Assembly: GCA_035048495.1 (NCBI GenBank)
Contig: CM068553.1
Span: 4,271,259 to 4,335,258, forward strand
Direction: 5' to 3'
DNA from: Euptelea pleiosperma
Taxonomy: Eukaryota > Streptophyta > Magnoliopsida > Ranunculales > Eupteleaceae
Length of the DNA: 64,000 nt
Shown here one piece after another: positions 48,201 through 58,648 of the stretch. The notes under the pieces were generated by a model. That model was given only the letters and a program-made list of their open reading frames with translations, was not told where the DNA came from and did not search any database. The stretch's first letter is position 1, and each line of letters starts with the position of its first letter. The position numbers and the translations under genes are program-made.

Positions 48201-51200
48201 CAGGCTAGGTCATTTACCGCTTTCAGTCATGAAGAGTCTGTTACCTCAGTTTGCGTCTATTCCATTTTTTGAGTTCAACTGTGAAACTTGTGTACTTGCA
48301 AAACAATGTCGGGTGTCTTTTCCGACCAGTAATAAAAAAAGTACGTTTCCTTTACAGCTTGTGCACTCTGATGTTTGGGGACCCAATCCCACCACTTCTA
48401 TCTTTGGTTTTCGCTACTTTGTGGTTTTTGTGGATGACTACAGCCGTTACACTTGGATCTACCTTATGAAATCAAAAAATGAGGTGCATACTATCTTTCA
48501 GAACTTTCATAAAATGGTGTGCAATCAATTGGGCACCACCCTAAAAGTCCTACGCACTGACAATGGGGGGGAATACATGTACAGTGGCCTTGCCTCCTAC
48601 TTTGAAGAGCATGGAATTCTTCATCAGACTTCATGTGCCGATACACCTCAACAAAATGGGACCGCTGAGCGAAAGCATCGCCATGTCCTGGAGGTTGCTA
48701 GGGCACTTCTTCTTGGTACTCGGGTACCCAAGGGTTATTGGGCTGACGCTGTGTTGACGGCATCCTACTTGATAAATCGGATGCCCTCTCGTGTCTTGGG
48801 GTCAAAGTCTCCCCTTTCACTCCTGTTTCCTTCCTGTCCTGTGTTCTCCATTCCACCTAAGGTCTTTGGTTGTGTTTGCTATGTTCACGCCCATCACAGG
48901 AAGGACAAGTTAGATCCGAAAGCCGTCCGATGTGTGTTCCTTGGCTATTCGTCTACTCAGAAGGGATATCGGTGTTTCCATCCCTTTACCCGTCGTCGGT
49001 TTGTTTCTCTAGATGTTACATTTTTTGAGAGTCTTCCCTTCTTCTCAGTTGATCGGACTTCTCTTCAGGGGGAGCTTGGGAGTATTGACGAGAGTCCGAT
49101 ACCTCCACAGGGGGAGATTCCTCAACCAGTACCCCTTGATTTGCTTGATGAGTCTCCTGTACCCTTGTCCTTATCTCCTACTGACACTGTGCCACAGGAT
49201 CCGCAGCTGAAGACATATGCCAGACGACGTCAAAAAGAGAAACAGTCCACCATCCAAGCTCACTGCCAGGAAATCCAACTCGATCCAGGTAATCGTGTCC
49301 TCAGTGATCCTCAAGATGATATGTCTGTTGCTCCTACTATCCTTCCCATAGACATTGATGTACCTATTGCTCATCGGAAGGGTGTTCGGAACTGTGTTAC
49401 CAAGCACCCTATCTCTCACTTTGTTTCCTATCAACAGCTCTCACCATCCTACAGGGCATTTGCTACTTCCCTATCCAGTGTCGCTCTGCCATCCGGTGTC
49501 TCAGATGCCCTCAGCCAGCCTCAGTGGAAAGCAGCCATGCTAGAGGAGATGACAGCTCTAGAAAAGAATGGTACTTGGGATTTGGTTCCATTGCCTAGAG
49601 GAAAGAAACCCGTGGGGTGCAAGTGGGTATGTACAGTGAAATACAAAGCAGATGGAAGTATCGACAGGTACAAGGCCCGTCTCGTTGCAAAAGGGTACAC
49701 ACAGACTTATGGGATTGACTACCAGGAGACGTTTGCTCCAGTGGCCAAGATGAACTCAGTTCGAGTTCTGTTATCTCTCGCGGCAAACTTTTCTTGGCCC
49801 CTCCACCAGTTGGATGTCAAGAATGCCTTCCTCCATGGTGATCTAGAGGAAGAGGTCTACATGACAGGTCCTCCGGGGTTCAGTCCGACTGGGAGTAAGG
49901 AACTTGTATGCAGACTGAAGAAAGCCTTGTATGGGCTTAAACAGTCACCAAGGGCTTGGTTCGAGAGGTTCAGTTCCGCAGTCAAGAAGATTGGCTACTC
50001 GCAGAGTCAGGCGGACCACACTCTCTTCATTAAGAGAAGTCAAGGTCGTCTTACTGCTCTTATTGTATATGTGGATGATATCGTGGTCACAGGAGATGAC
50101 CTAGATGAGGTTTGTAGATTGAAAAAATACCTCGGCACAGAGTTCGAAATCAAGGATCTGGGAACCTTGAGATACTTTCTGGGCATTGAGGTTGTTAGGT
50201 CAAAGCAGGGTGTGTTTATCTCACAGAGAAAGTATGTACTTGATCTCCTTCGAGAGTCAGGAAACTTGGGAGCTAAACCAGCCGATACGCCTATAGAGCA
50301 GCAACATCGGCTGAATCCTGTTGATGGGGATCCCATTGCTGATGCAGGCCAGTTCCAGAGACTTGTTGGGCGTCTCATCTACCTTTCACTGACACGACCA
50401 GATATTGCATACGCAGTCAGTGTCATTAGTCAGTTCATGCATGCCCCTCGCTCTCCACATCTTGAGGCAGTACACCGAGTGTTACGCTATCTTAAGGGGG
50501 CTCCAGGGAAGGGTCTCCTGTTTAGTAAGAATGGACACCTGCGAGTTGAAGCTTATACAGACGCTGACTGGGCAGGTTCAGTCACTGACAGACGTTCCAC
50601 ATCAGGGTACTGCACGTATGTAGGAGGTAATCTGGTGTCTTGGCGCAGCAAGAAGCAACCAGTTGTCGCCCGCTCCAGTGCCGAAGCAGAGTACCGTTCT
50701 ATGGCTCATGGTGTATGTGAGCTTCTATGGTTGAAGACTATGCTCAGTGAGCTCGGATATCCTGTCAAAGGGTCTATGCAACTGTATTGTGACAATAAAG
50801 CAGCCATCAGCATTGCTCATAATCCAGTTCAACACGACAGGACAAAGCACATTGAGGTAGACCGTCACTTCATCAAAGAGAAACTTGGTCAGGGACTTAT
50901 TTGCACACCGTATGTCCATACTGCTGATCAAGTTGCAGATGTGTTAACTAAAGGTGTTACTAAAGGGATCTTAGAGCACCTGTTATCCAAGCTGGGCATG
51001 ATAGATATCTTCGCACCAGCTTGAGGGGGAGTGTTGTCAGGGACCTACTTGTAATATCTTATATTCTACAGGGGGCCCTTGTAATATTGTAAAACTTCAC
51101 TTAATATATATATTGGGTGAAATCGTGTAGGCTATTCTAAGCTCTACACGATTTCTCCTCTTTCCCCAATTCTCTTCTCCTCTCCTCTCTTCCATCTCTA

Positions 51201-53320
51201 ACCCTAATCTCTTATTCTGGTTACGATCCAAGATTACAACAGTATAATGATGGTATTTTAATTTTCATGTTACTGTTTTCTTTTGTCTCTTGTGCTTCTA
51301 CATATCTTTTTGTGCTGCATCCGGTTTTGACTTCTTTTGTGAAGTTAAGATTATCCATTGCAATCAGTTGTAGTGTCCTGTTCTATTTCTTTTCAACATA
51401 GGTGCAGAACCCTTATTTTATTTCTCTTGCTGGAAATTCTTATAACATATTTCTAACTAAGCTAGGGAGGAGAAAAAAGAAAATTTTCCTTTCTCCAAAA
51501 AAAAAAGAGGACTAGAAAAATTTCTACACATTTCCCAATAACATAAAAATGGTATAATCTGGACTACTCTGATGTATGGTTGGCTGCATATGTCTCGTAT
51601 AGTGTTTCTTTTTTTTACTTCTTGTCATGTCCAAAAGATACTAATATTTGCACGTCTGTCCAAATTATGTTTATTATTTGGATTGTCTACTTCTTCGATG
51701 TTTAATTCAGGAAGTATAGCTACAAATTACCAAAACTAACCAATTATTCATTTGCCTGCAGCATCACATGGGGTTGCCAGCGGCAGACATCAGCCTTCAA
51801 ATACCAGGAGTTCATAATGTCCTCAATTCGTTAGCGGTGAGTAAAAGATTTTCCCAACTCCACAATTTCTATTTGTTATGAATATAATAGGCAGTTCTCC
51901 AGTTTTATTTGATTACATCATTATAGGCTCATTTTTATGTCCATTAATTTAGTTTGGCACATATTCTCCAATCCTTGTATAGCCACCATCTTCATATTCT
52001 GCTCACATGTGCATTCAAGCAGAAATCCTAATGTCTGCAAATGTCTTCAGAGACTGATTAAGCGAGTTACAGACAATGAATTAGTTAGCTTTATCAAACT
52101 GTTTTACTTTTTTTATTATTCTGGATTGCAGGTAATAGCTACCATCACAACACTGGTTAACGATCGAAAGCTAACTCATGAATCAATCAACTGTATAAGG
52201 TTACACTTAAGCAACTTCATTGGTGTTTCTAGACGGTTTGAGATGATTGGTAAGATCCATGAATGCCATGTATATGATGATTATGCTCACCATCCAACGG
52301 AGGTTCGTGCAGTTCTTCAAGCAGCCCGTCAAAAATTTCCATGTGAGGCTTTATGGGTGGTATTTCAACCCCATACATTCAGGTGTGAACTCTGAAACAA
52401 AATGGATTGCTACAGATGCGATTGCAACACGTCATTGTTATGACTACCATTACTTTATCTATGCTAAATTGCTATTCCATGTTTGTCTGAGTTTACTGTG
52501 ACATGATTGCTTCTGCAGCCGTCTAGCAGCATTTATGAAGGATTTTGCCACTGCGTTTGGTGATGCAGATCGAGTATTCGTTACTGCGGTATGCATTCCT
52601 AGGCCCTTCCCAATTTCTAGCAGCAACGGGCCCTCTGACAGTTAATTTTATTCTTAATGCAAGATTTATGCTGCTAGAGAAACAAACATTTGGAATGTTC
52701 ATGGAAGAGATCTAGCTACTTCTATCATTGGCCCACCATCTGAATATATCCCTTTCCTGGTATGCCAAAATTATAGGTTTCTCATTTTTTATTAATGGCG
52801 TCAAAATTCAAAGATGCTATCTTGTCCACAAAGTGCACGATCAACTATTTTCATTTAGGTGCTTACAGCAATTCCCCCAACTGTCTCAAGGGTCATTTCC
52901 TCTTCTGTTTTTTTCTCATGCAACTTTTGTTTTAACTTTTTACTGTCTCATATGTTGCTATGTTGGCCTATTCACTTGTTAGGGAGACGTCGTAGATAAA
53001 TTGGCTCTTGAGATATCCATCAACCCTGGTCGAGAAATTGTTGTCTTAACACTTGGTGCAGGTATTCAAAATTTCATGGTAGACCGTAAGATTTAACTCT
53101 TCTTCCAATATCCGTCTGCATTTGACCAAAAAAAAAAAAAACCTCTTTTCTTGGTTTCTGCCATCAAGGAAATGGAAACTGCTAAACTTATGTGGTGTGA
53201 TTATTGTTTGTGTGATCAGGTGATATTACAACTGTAGGCCCCAAACTGCTCTGTGAATTGCAACGGATGTCAGAAAGTCAAAATATACTCAAATCTCCTA
53301 ACCCATTTAGCTATTGCTAA
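39299..53320 (+). CDS. Plant MurC-type UDP-N-acetylmuramate:L-alanine ligase
   Basis: Fourteen exons: 39299-39598, 39704-39909, 40485-40555, 42665-42753, 43241-43291, 43807-43902, 44000-44076, 45134-45320, 51762-51836, 52132-52382, 52519-52588, 52664-52759, 52983-53061 and 53220-53320. All are GT-AG and the phases close to 582 aa. Visible are the N-terminal Rossmann motif GIGGCG (84-89), the ATP loop GTHGKST (190-196), EADEYDGCF with NVEWEHVD in the central domain, and [10 protein letters not shown] with FQPHTFSR in the C-terminal domain, in MurC order. MurC joins L-Ala to UDP-MurNAc in peptidoglycan precursor synthesis. Residues 1 to about 75 lack homology and look like a plastid transit peptide. 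The role in angiosperm plastids is not established. Intron 8 (6.4 kb) contains a copia element; intron 3 contains a dead copy of exon 4. Confidence 0.9.
40081..40331. mobile_element. TIR MITE in MURC intron 2
   Basis: Ends TAAGGCCACATTTGAATTGG and CTGTCCAAATGGGCCTTA are inverted, with GGTGCAAG- and GCACCAACTGTG-type subterminal repeats. About 250 bp, non-coding, hAT-like end style. Target duplication unclear. Confidence 0.6.
42206..42753 (+). repeat. Tandem duplication of MURC exon 4 and its upstream intron
   Basis: Units 42206-42475 and 42476-42753 align through CATATGTTTACT, TTTTGTTCAT, TGTGATGGTTTTATGCTC and CTAACCAATAATC, then through the exon. The second unit ends in the functional P-loop exon 4 (42665-42753); the first ends in a decayed copy (42401-42480). 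Confidence 0.85.
42401..42480 (+). pseudogene. Dead duplicate of the MURC P-loop exon
   Basis: The sequence aligns without gaps to exon 4. In the same frame the P-loop lysine is replaced (GAA for AAA) and a Thr codon by Lys (AAA for ACG). The acceptor TGCAG has become TGGAG, and the donor region is replaced by the repeat junction (GCATATGTTTACTG). It is presumably skipped. Inclusion in place of exon 4 would give a protein without a working ATP loop. Confidence 0.8.
45370..45710. repeat. Tandem duplication in MURC intron 8
   Basis: Units about 45370-45530 and 45555-45710 share AAATTTCAAATATTTCC, GGTTATG, TATTGTTACTTT and AGCTGGTGGCTTGGTGC. They are diverged and non-coding, and lie just upstream of the copia insertion. 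Confidence 0.75.
45900..46109 (+). repeat. 5' LTR of copia element
   Basis: 210 bp, TG...CA. It contains CTACACGATTTC with the inverse GAAATCGTGTAG (about 45989-46022), a possible stem, and a CT-rich tract before the end. A TATA-like TTAATATATATATTGGG lies at about 45969-45985. Confidence 0.95.
46110..46121 (+). other. Primer-binding site of copia element
   Basis: TGGTATCAGAGC directly follows the 5' LTR. This is the usual plant copia primer site, complementary to initiator methionine tRNA. Confidence 0.9.
46225..46460 (+). repeat. 41-nt periodic stem-loop array in copia leader
   Basis: TAGCCGC occurs at 46225, 46256, 46297, 46338, 46379 and 46420; the last four gaps are exactly 41 nt. Three consecutive units carry perfect hairpins with six-base stems and four-base loops: CTCCAA/TTGGAG once and CTCCAG/CTGGAG twice. 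Other units have weaker stems. The array lies between the primer site and the gag start, where packaging or translation-control structures would sit. Confidence 0.8.
46636..51024 (+). CDS. Copia gag-pol polyprotein
   Basis: 1,462 aa in one frame. Domains in order: copia-type gag ([10 protein letters not shown] near 35, [11 protein letters not shown] near 150); a CX2CX4HX4C zinc knuckle at about 268-283; aspartic protease [11 protein letters not shown] at about 380; a GAG-pre-integrase HX..RLGHL segment near 520; integrase with D (VHSDVWGP, about 576), D (RTDNGGEY, about 640) and E ([10 protein letters not shown], about 675); reverse transcriptase from about 960 with [11 protein letters not shown] near 1145; RNase H with YTDADWAGS near 1306 and SSAEAEYRS near 1348. 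No stop or frameshift, so it may still encode active proteins. Expression is not shown. Confidence 0.95.
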   Translation: MSTSEESSAKSEIIVAPPSLGSHGDHSPGLQITTVKLDGTNYLAWSQSAKMYITGRGKAGYITGRVTAPDSSDAAFEKWEAENSMVMSWLLHSMHPSISTGFLFLPTAKDIWDTASQTYSQDGNFARMYELQQEIAHLKQGDLPLGSYYAALRSKWEEVDHYQTYTPACTKDATEFRKMIVRGRIFEFLGGLNQSYVQVRANILGRDPPPSTIAQVYSYIQSEDSRRRAMSSKTDADVPLSEKSALATQKLSKPTSKKDGDLDDRDRLRCDHCGKRRHTQETCWSLHGRPAQFSGGKQGSSKKPSGSKHGTSAAHATSQDSSDATPSSGQSNTFSSMDIDRLRQLLTQLDGPSPPTSSFAQTGTSHSAHHVSTAPIGPSWIIDSGASDHMTGMPSLFSTYNICSGKDKVRVADGTFSSISGKGTISATPTLSLSSVLHVPKFTTNLLSVSHLTKSLNCSVTFFPTHCVFQDLETRRMISSGREDGGLYLLDSQPTSYSVAHQSSANVSSSSVNKDLLMRWHNRLGHLPLSVMKSLLPQFASIPFFEFNCETCVLAKQCRVSFPTSNKKSTFPLQLVHSDVWGPNPTTSIFGFRYFVVFVDDYSRYTWIYLMKSKNEVHTIFQNFHKMVCNQLGTTLKVLRTDNGGEYMYSGLASYFEEHGILHQTSCADTPQQNGTAERKHRHVLEVARALLLGTRVPKGYWADAVLTASYLINRMPSRVLGSKSPLSLLFPSCPVFSIPPKVFGCVCYVHAHHRKDKLDPKAVRCVFLGYSSTQKGYRCFHPFTRRRFVSLDVTFFESLPFFSVDRTSLQGELGSIDESPIPPQGEIPQPVPLDLLDESPVPLSLSPTDTVPQDPQLKTYARRRQKEKQSTIQAHCQEIQLDPGNRVLSDPQDDMSVAPTILPIDIDVPIAHRKGVRNCVTKHPISHFVSYQQLSPSYRAFATSLSSVALPSGVSDALSQPQWKAAMLEEMTALEKNGTWDLVPLPRGKKPVGCKWVCTVKYKADGSIDRYKARLVAKGYTQTYGIDYQETFAPVAKMNSVRVLLSLAANFSWPLHQLDVKNAFLHGDLEEEVYMTGPPGFSPTGSKELVCRLKKALYGLKQSPRAWFERFSSAVKKIGYSQSQADHTLFIKRSQGRLTALIVYVDDIVVTGDDLDEVCRLKKYLGTEFEIKDLGTLRYFLGIEVVRSKQGVFISQRKYVLDLLRESGNLGAKPADTPIEQQHRLNPVDGDPIADAGQFQRLVGRLIYLSLTRPDIAYAVSVISQFMHAPRSPHLEAVHRVLRYLKGAPGKGLLFSKNGHLRVEAYTDADWAGSVTDRRSTSGYCTYVGGNLVSWRSKKQPVVARSSAEAEYRSMAHGVCELLWLKTMLSELGYPVKGSMQLYCDNKAAISIAHNPVQHDRTKHIEVDRHFIKEKLGQGLICTPYVHTADQVADVLTKGVTKGILEHLLSKLGMIDIFAPA
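51023..51031 (+). other. Polypurine tract of copia element
   Basis: GAGGGGGAG lies directly upstream of the 3' LTR and overlaps the gag-pol stop codon. This is the expected site for plus-strand priming. Confidence 0.85.
51032..51241 (+). repeat. 3' LTR of copia element
   Basis: 210 bp, base for base the same as the 5' LTR by eye, followed by the GTATA target duplication. Confidence 0.95.
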
Positions 53321-56300
53321 GTGCGAAACCCAAGCTCGAGAACTTATTCCAATTTGGAGGTTCGGAGCATTGATGTGCCAAGAAACCACCTTAACCCAAG
53401 AACTTCTGTGGGTTGTAGCAGTAAAGGGCTGAACCCATTGTATCCCGGTGTAAGCATGACCGAAGACAAATGAAGGATGACAACAAAGGTTGCAGCTGTA
53501 TAATAAGAAATTACAGGAATTACCATTGATGTTAAGTGGATAAATTGGATTGATGTAGTTTCTTGTATCTCGTTAGGGTCTTACTATTGATCAAGGTTGC
53601 TGAAGTCGGACGTATCAGGCAGATTTGTAGAGATCAGCATGAAAGAATGTACAGCCGATGTACATGCTAGCGAACACATATGGGTTGAATAGTTAATGAT
53701 GAAGAAGTGGGGTTCTCTTGATCTGGACAGGTACATAGGTGCAAACCTGAAGATTCCCTTTGGCTGAAATCCGGCTTACACGAAATCATTCGCAATAAAC
53801 CACTTGATGTCTGGCCTCCTGAGTTTCAATCAAGACAGAACTGGATTGGGGCTTCGTTTCAGCTATGTGGTAGATGTATTTAACTCTGCAAATTATGTGC
53901 AAAGATGTTTCATTGGCTAATTTGAACTGGAACGAGTATAGCTTTATGTGACAGTAATGGTGTATCATGTTGGACAGGTGTTGTGCCCCTGTATTTCAAA
54001 GACGCACTTTTCAAATGATTATAATCTTTCAACTACGTATGATTGTGTATTATAGTTTGATAGCTTATAAGTGTGTTTTTATGACTTTCCACAACAATTT
54101 TCACAATATTTTTGTTATTTTTGCATTATTTTCATCTTTCAACTAAAGGAGCGTCCATCACTTCTGAAAAAATGGTGACATAGGCCATGTGTAATAATAC
54201 CCCGAGTTCTACTTACAGATCAATTTTGCCTGTTGGGAGTGGACAGAGGATGTCATGTACAAATCTTCACCCTTGGGGTCTCTTTGGTGGGGATTACAAA
54301 ACTGATGGTTCATGACCTCTGCGTGTAAGAAATGCAAGGAGAATGGTTTCTTCCTATGTAGTATAGGGTGTAGGGAGCATGCTCTTAAGCTGCGTAAGTT
54401 CCCAAATTTAATCCAAGAGACAAAAGTGGCCATCAATTAGATTATCATGGATTGAACGTACCATGTGACCGGCAAATGTTGTAATCACTATAGTGGGGAA
54501 GCGCAAAGTGCCTCGAGGTGTGTGTGCAAGCACAAAAGGCATCCGCACCACACCTCGGCTGCATCTCATGTGCCCATGTGCGCACCCAGCTTGGGATTCT
54601 TCACAGGTGCCTTAAAATGCATCTACTAGTAAATACCACTCATATGTCAAAATAAACGATCAGGTTTGGTTGTTTGGGCTGGAGCTTTATTGTTATATCT
54701 GGGGTTATAACCATTTTGAAAGCCATGGTTAAGAGTTAATACCTGGATTGCTACAAAATAATCAAATTTAAAAAGTAATGATAAATTAAGTATGTCAGAA
54801 AGTTGGCATCTACGAGTTGCCCGATCCGGGTTCCGGGTTTGTAGGCAGTGTGTACGCTACAATGGGGTGTACATCTACGGGATGAGAGGGTAGCTTAATG
54901 ATTTCTCTTCTACATTCTCATTGAAGTGGAAAAATCGGAGAAAAGCTTCTCTTTCAACAAAACACATGAGGCCAGCTACCCTACCTAACTATTTGTTGAA
55001 CTGTGGGCCCACCAAGGCTGATGATGCCACAAGTAGGGCCCATGATCCAAAAGTCCTTCGGTATAAATGATGATGCTGACTTTGTTAATGTTATTGCCGT
55101 TGAACAGTGAGAAACATCCCATCAACTGCTTTCCTAATTGGAGGTTTTAAGGAAATAAATGGAGTCATTGCAACATATAAGTTGCAGTGGTTACACGCAT
55201 TGGAACAGTGTATGCAGCCCTGAGGGTCACCTATTGGATCATGGGCTCTTGCATTGAAGGTGAAGTGCTTAGCTGTTGAAGAGAAACCCATGCAAACGGG
55301 TTGGGATCATCCCATTGGAATAGTTTTACGGGTGGGTTGTCTGCCATCCAAGAGGTGGCTAATCAACTTAACTGTGCACATGAGTAAGAAAAATCAGTAG
55401 ACAAGCCAAATAGAACAACTTACACACCAATTCATCAATGATTAGTGCACCTTATGGTGGGGGTTTGGCTAAAGTTCCGAATTGATTTCCAGATACCACT
55501 TCTTCCAGTGCACCAACGCATTGTCATTGAAGTGGATGAACAAAATCTGCTCTGATGCTATCATGGTCCCAATTGATGGCAATGTGGACATCAACATTGC
55601 CTGTGAAGCATCTGTGGTGGTTTTTGTTGAGTTACAAAAGTTAGCCATTAACTAGTTTTGGGGAGGTAAGCTCTTGTCCATTTCTTCATAATTTCCTCGA
55701 CTCGTGGATTCTTCTTTTGCCGATTCCCCTGTGGATGTAGCCCTACTGTATGTGAACTACGTAATTGTGTGAATGTGTGGTTGTGGTTTGTTTTGATTTT
55801 CTTTTCTCCTACCAAATTGAATAGAACATTACATGCTAAACACACAAATCATGGATAAAGCATTCATATCCATCTCTCAAGTAACTTCGGCACTGATTCA
55901 GGCTTCTTATATTTCCTAGGTAATGGTTAGGGTTGTCCTAGTTGTGTTAATAAATCATTAACTTCCAAATATCGATATATTTCGTCATCAAATTCTCCAC
56001 CTCAAAATGAGTGCATCTCCCCCCATTGTTTTCCCTACAAGCAATCAAACACTTTGCAAACAAGCCTTAGAATGATGATACCTCTTCAACAGTTCAGCCT
56101 ACTGCCAGGAATTTACTCAACAAAATTAGACGCCCAAATACCAAATAATTTAATTTGAGTAATGCAGGTAAAACCTAAGGATCTTGTGTCATCAAACAGG
56201 AAACATGCAGAAGGAAGATAAAGCTACAACAAACTAGGAGCACAAAACAAAGGATTTACATAATTCACCACAGTAGGGCAGCATCTATAGGCAAATTGGT

Positions 56301-57902
56301 AACAAAAGAATCAGAACCTATTAGATAACCTCTCCTTTTCCAACTCTATGAAAACCCATCAACAACATCACAATCAATACCGTTGTTATAATACCCAACC
56401 AATGCAATAATGACATGGCCCGAGGCCTCAAGGATTTTACTAAAAGAGGAGAAAACAAGGGATCTAGATCAGAAAATCACCTAAACCCTCTACCACAAGA
56501 GAACTTCTATATCCCCCTTTTCTAACTTTTCCCTCTCAACTAGACCATATGAACTTCTATTTAAGATTAATTGCGGGTCCTGTTGGCTCTTTTGGGACCT
56601 CTAGTTATTTTGTACATTTAATAGCTAGTGAGGCTCTTCCACACAAGCTTTATTCTCTTTGTTCCTTTGTATTGGGTTCTTTTTCCTTTCTCCTTTCTTT
56701 CAGTACAATTATGTCTTTAATTATCAAAAAATTATGACAATTAAGCTAACTTTGAATTTAACCGAAGTATCCCTTTGAATGAAGTCAATTCACTTCAATT
56801 TAAGGAAAGGAAAAAAAGAAAACAAGCAATGATTAGTATCAAGGGGAGGACTGTTAAAGGGTGATAACAACTCACCACCTTCTATTTTATTGTTGATGTA
56901 GCTTTTGAAAGAGGAAGGTAATAAACAAGAAGAGTATAAGAATGAGGAAGGCAACTGAGCAAGAAGAAAAGAGGAGCACCAAGTTATACTCTAGGATTCA
57001 CATAGGAAGGAGATAAATGTCAGAATGGGCTGATTTTTTAGCGAGGATGATCTCCATGGTGAGGAAATTATCCACACCAAAAATCATCCCTGAACTCATC
57101 TTCATGTGGGCTCCACGACCATGTGTCAACCTACTATATCACAACCCTAAATATACAACCTTAGTTGCATGAAGGAGGAGCAGATGTGGGAGTGGGAGCG
57201 AGGAAGCAAGTGTTCTAAGGAAGCCCTAGGGTTTGGAACGCCTGGGAAGCGTCCATACAAACTATATACAATATGTAATATAAAATAGAGAATTAAATTA
57301 TTTTAAAAGGATATACATATGTTGTCATAAGTTCAAATAATATGATAAATTAATAATTAATAAATTCTATTTGAAGTTAATAATGTTGTTTTTGTGGTAG
57401 AATACACGATCTTCATAATTTTAAGTTCTTCACAACATAAGAGAATCATTGAGCTTTGTTAATGAAATTTCTTATCAAATACTTGTTCAGCGAATCAAGA
57501 GTTTGTCTCAAACACGTTCAGGTTTCCATCAACTTTGAACGGCAAGGCCAAAAAGTTCCCAAGTAAGAAGCATGGAAGCGTGGTTTTAAAGCGAAAGCAT
57601 CACCCTATATAGGAGTTTCTGCAACTAAGTATACGACAAAGCTAAGCATTGCTTCCAATGCACAAAGAAAGCCAACATATAGCATCTTTGGCCAAGTTGG
57701 CTCCTATTATTATATCTGTACAACATTTCTCAGTCGAAAGATAAATCCCTAATATCATCCACAATATTTGCTAGAAACCAAGGACCTTTTTACATGCCAA
57801 AGCCTCGAGCAAACACTAATTCAATAGACTCGAAAGCACTTAAGAATATATATCATCACAATTAGCCAAAAACCATAATGGCTACATTTCAACCCAAATA
57901 TG
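53321..57902. other. MURC 3' UTR and long intergenic stretch, no gene recognised
   Basis: The MURC 3' UTR probably ends within the first few hundred bases. The rest has no recognisable coding homology on either strand; frames are short and lack domains. Sequence about 54480-54610 is GC-rich with GCGC-type phrases that may derive from a hAT end. No array or RNA gene was seen. Confidence 0.5.
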
Positions 57903-58648
57903 TAACATTCTAAAAAGTAATCCAAAAGCTACCTTTGGCAAACAGCTCTAACCATTATTTTGTAACCTAAGAAGGAAAGTATTTAAAAGGGCAACCCAAT
58001 TTATTTGCACCATATATCCACATAGAAAATATCTAAATGGCCATGTTATAGATGCTAAATTACTTGAGTAAAATACCCAAACCTGAAGATAACGAATCTA
58101 GTGCACCTGTGATCTTATGGTCCATTCTTTTTCATAAGATATTTTGTGGAAGTTCCACTTTCTTGACAATGCAAAGTATCAAATGACATCACCCTATTCA
58201 CTCCACCAAATCATGTTCTTCATCGTGATATTATGAGTAGAGTAAAAACCTCCCATCAATAATTAGAGTGAAAATATGGGATCTATCTGTATGTCTTTAT
58301 GTCCTAACATACGTGTCTACCAACCAAATCCTCTACCAAAGCAAAGAAATATAAATGAGAGGAACTCTAAAGCTACTAGCATTCATCGGTTTAAACAACA
58401 AAATTACACCATCAACCACCCAATAAAGAAATGTAGTCATTCAAATGAAGAAAGATAGTTTACCTACTCGCTGTACACAGCCTCTCACTTCCCAAAATAG
58501 ATAACATTCTTAAAGTAATCCAAAAAAATACCTATAACAATCAAGCTTTAACCATTATTTTGAAACTACTTATAAAAAAAACATTTTGTAACCTAAGAAG
58601 GGAAGTATCTAAAAGGGAAACCCAATCTTATCTGCACTATCCACATGG
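57903..58648. repeat. Direct repeat B (two units)
   Basis: Units about 57903-58023 and 58502-58648 share TAACATTCT, AAAGTAATCCAAAA, ACCATTATTTTG, TGTAACCTAAGAAGG and AGTAT.TAAAAGGG.AACCC. They are diverged, direct and non-coding. Confidence 0.75.

Larger units (their letters stand above)
45900..51241 (+). mobile_element. Complete Ty1/copia LTR retrotransposon
   Basis: 5,342 bp with two 210-bp LTRs (TGTTGTCAGGG...GATTACAACA) and a perfect 5-bp duplication, GTATA (45895-45899 and 51242-51246). By reading, the LTRs are identical. A primer-binding site, a purine tract and one uninterrupted 1,462-codon gag-pol frame are present. It sits in the sense orientation in intron 8 of MURC. Short LTRs and total size resemble the Ale/Retrofit-type copia group; that lineage call is inference. 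Confidence 0.95.

Noticed and set aside
55091..55291. 66-codon minus-strand frame in the MURC-MinD spacer
   Set aside because: No homology recognised, no supporting splice sites, and similar frames occur by chance throughout the spacer.
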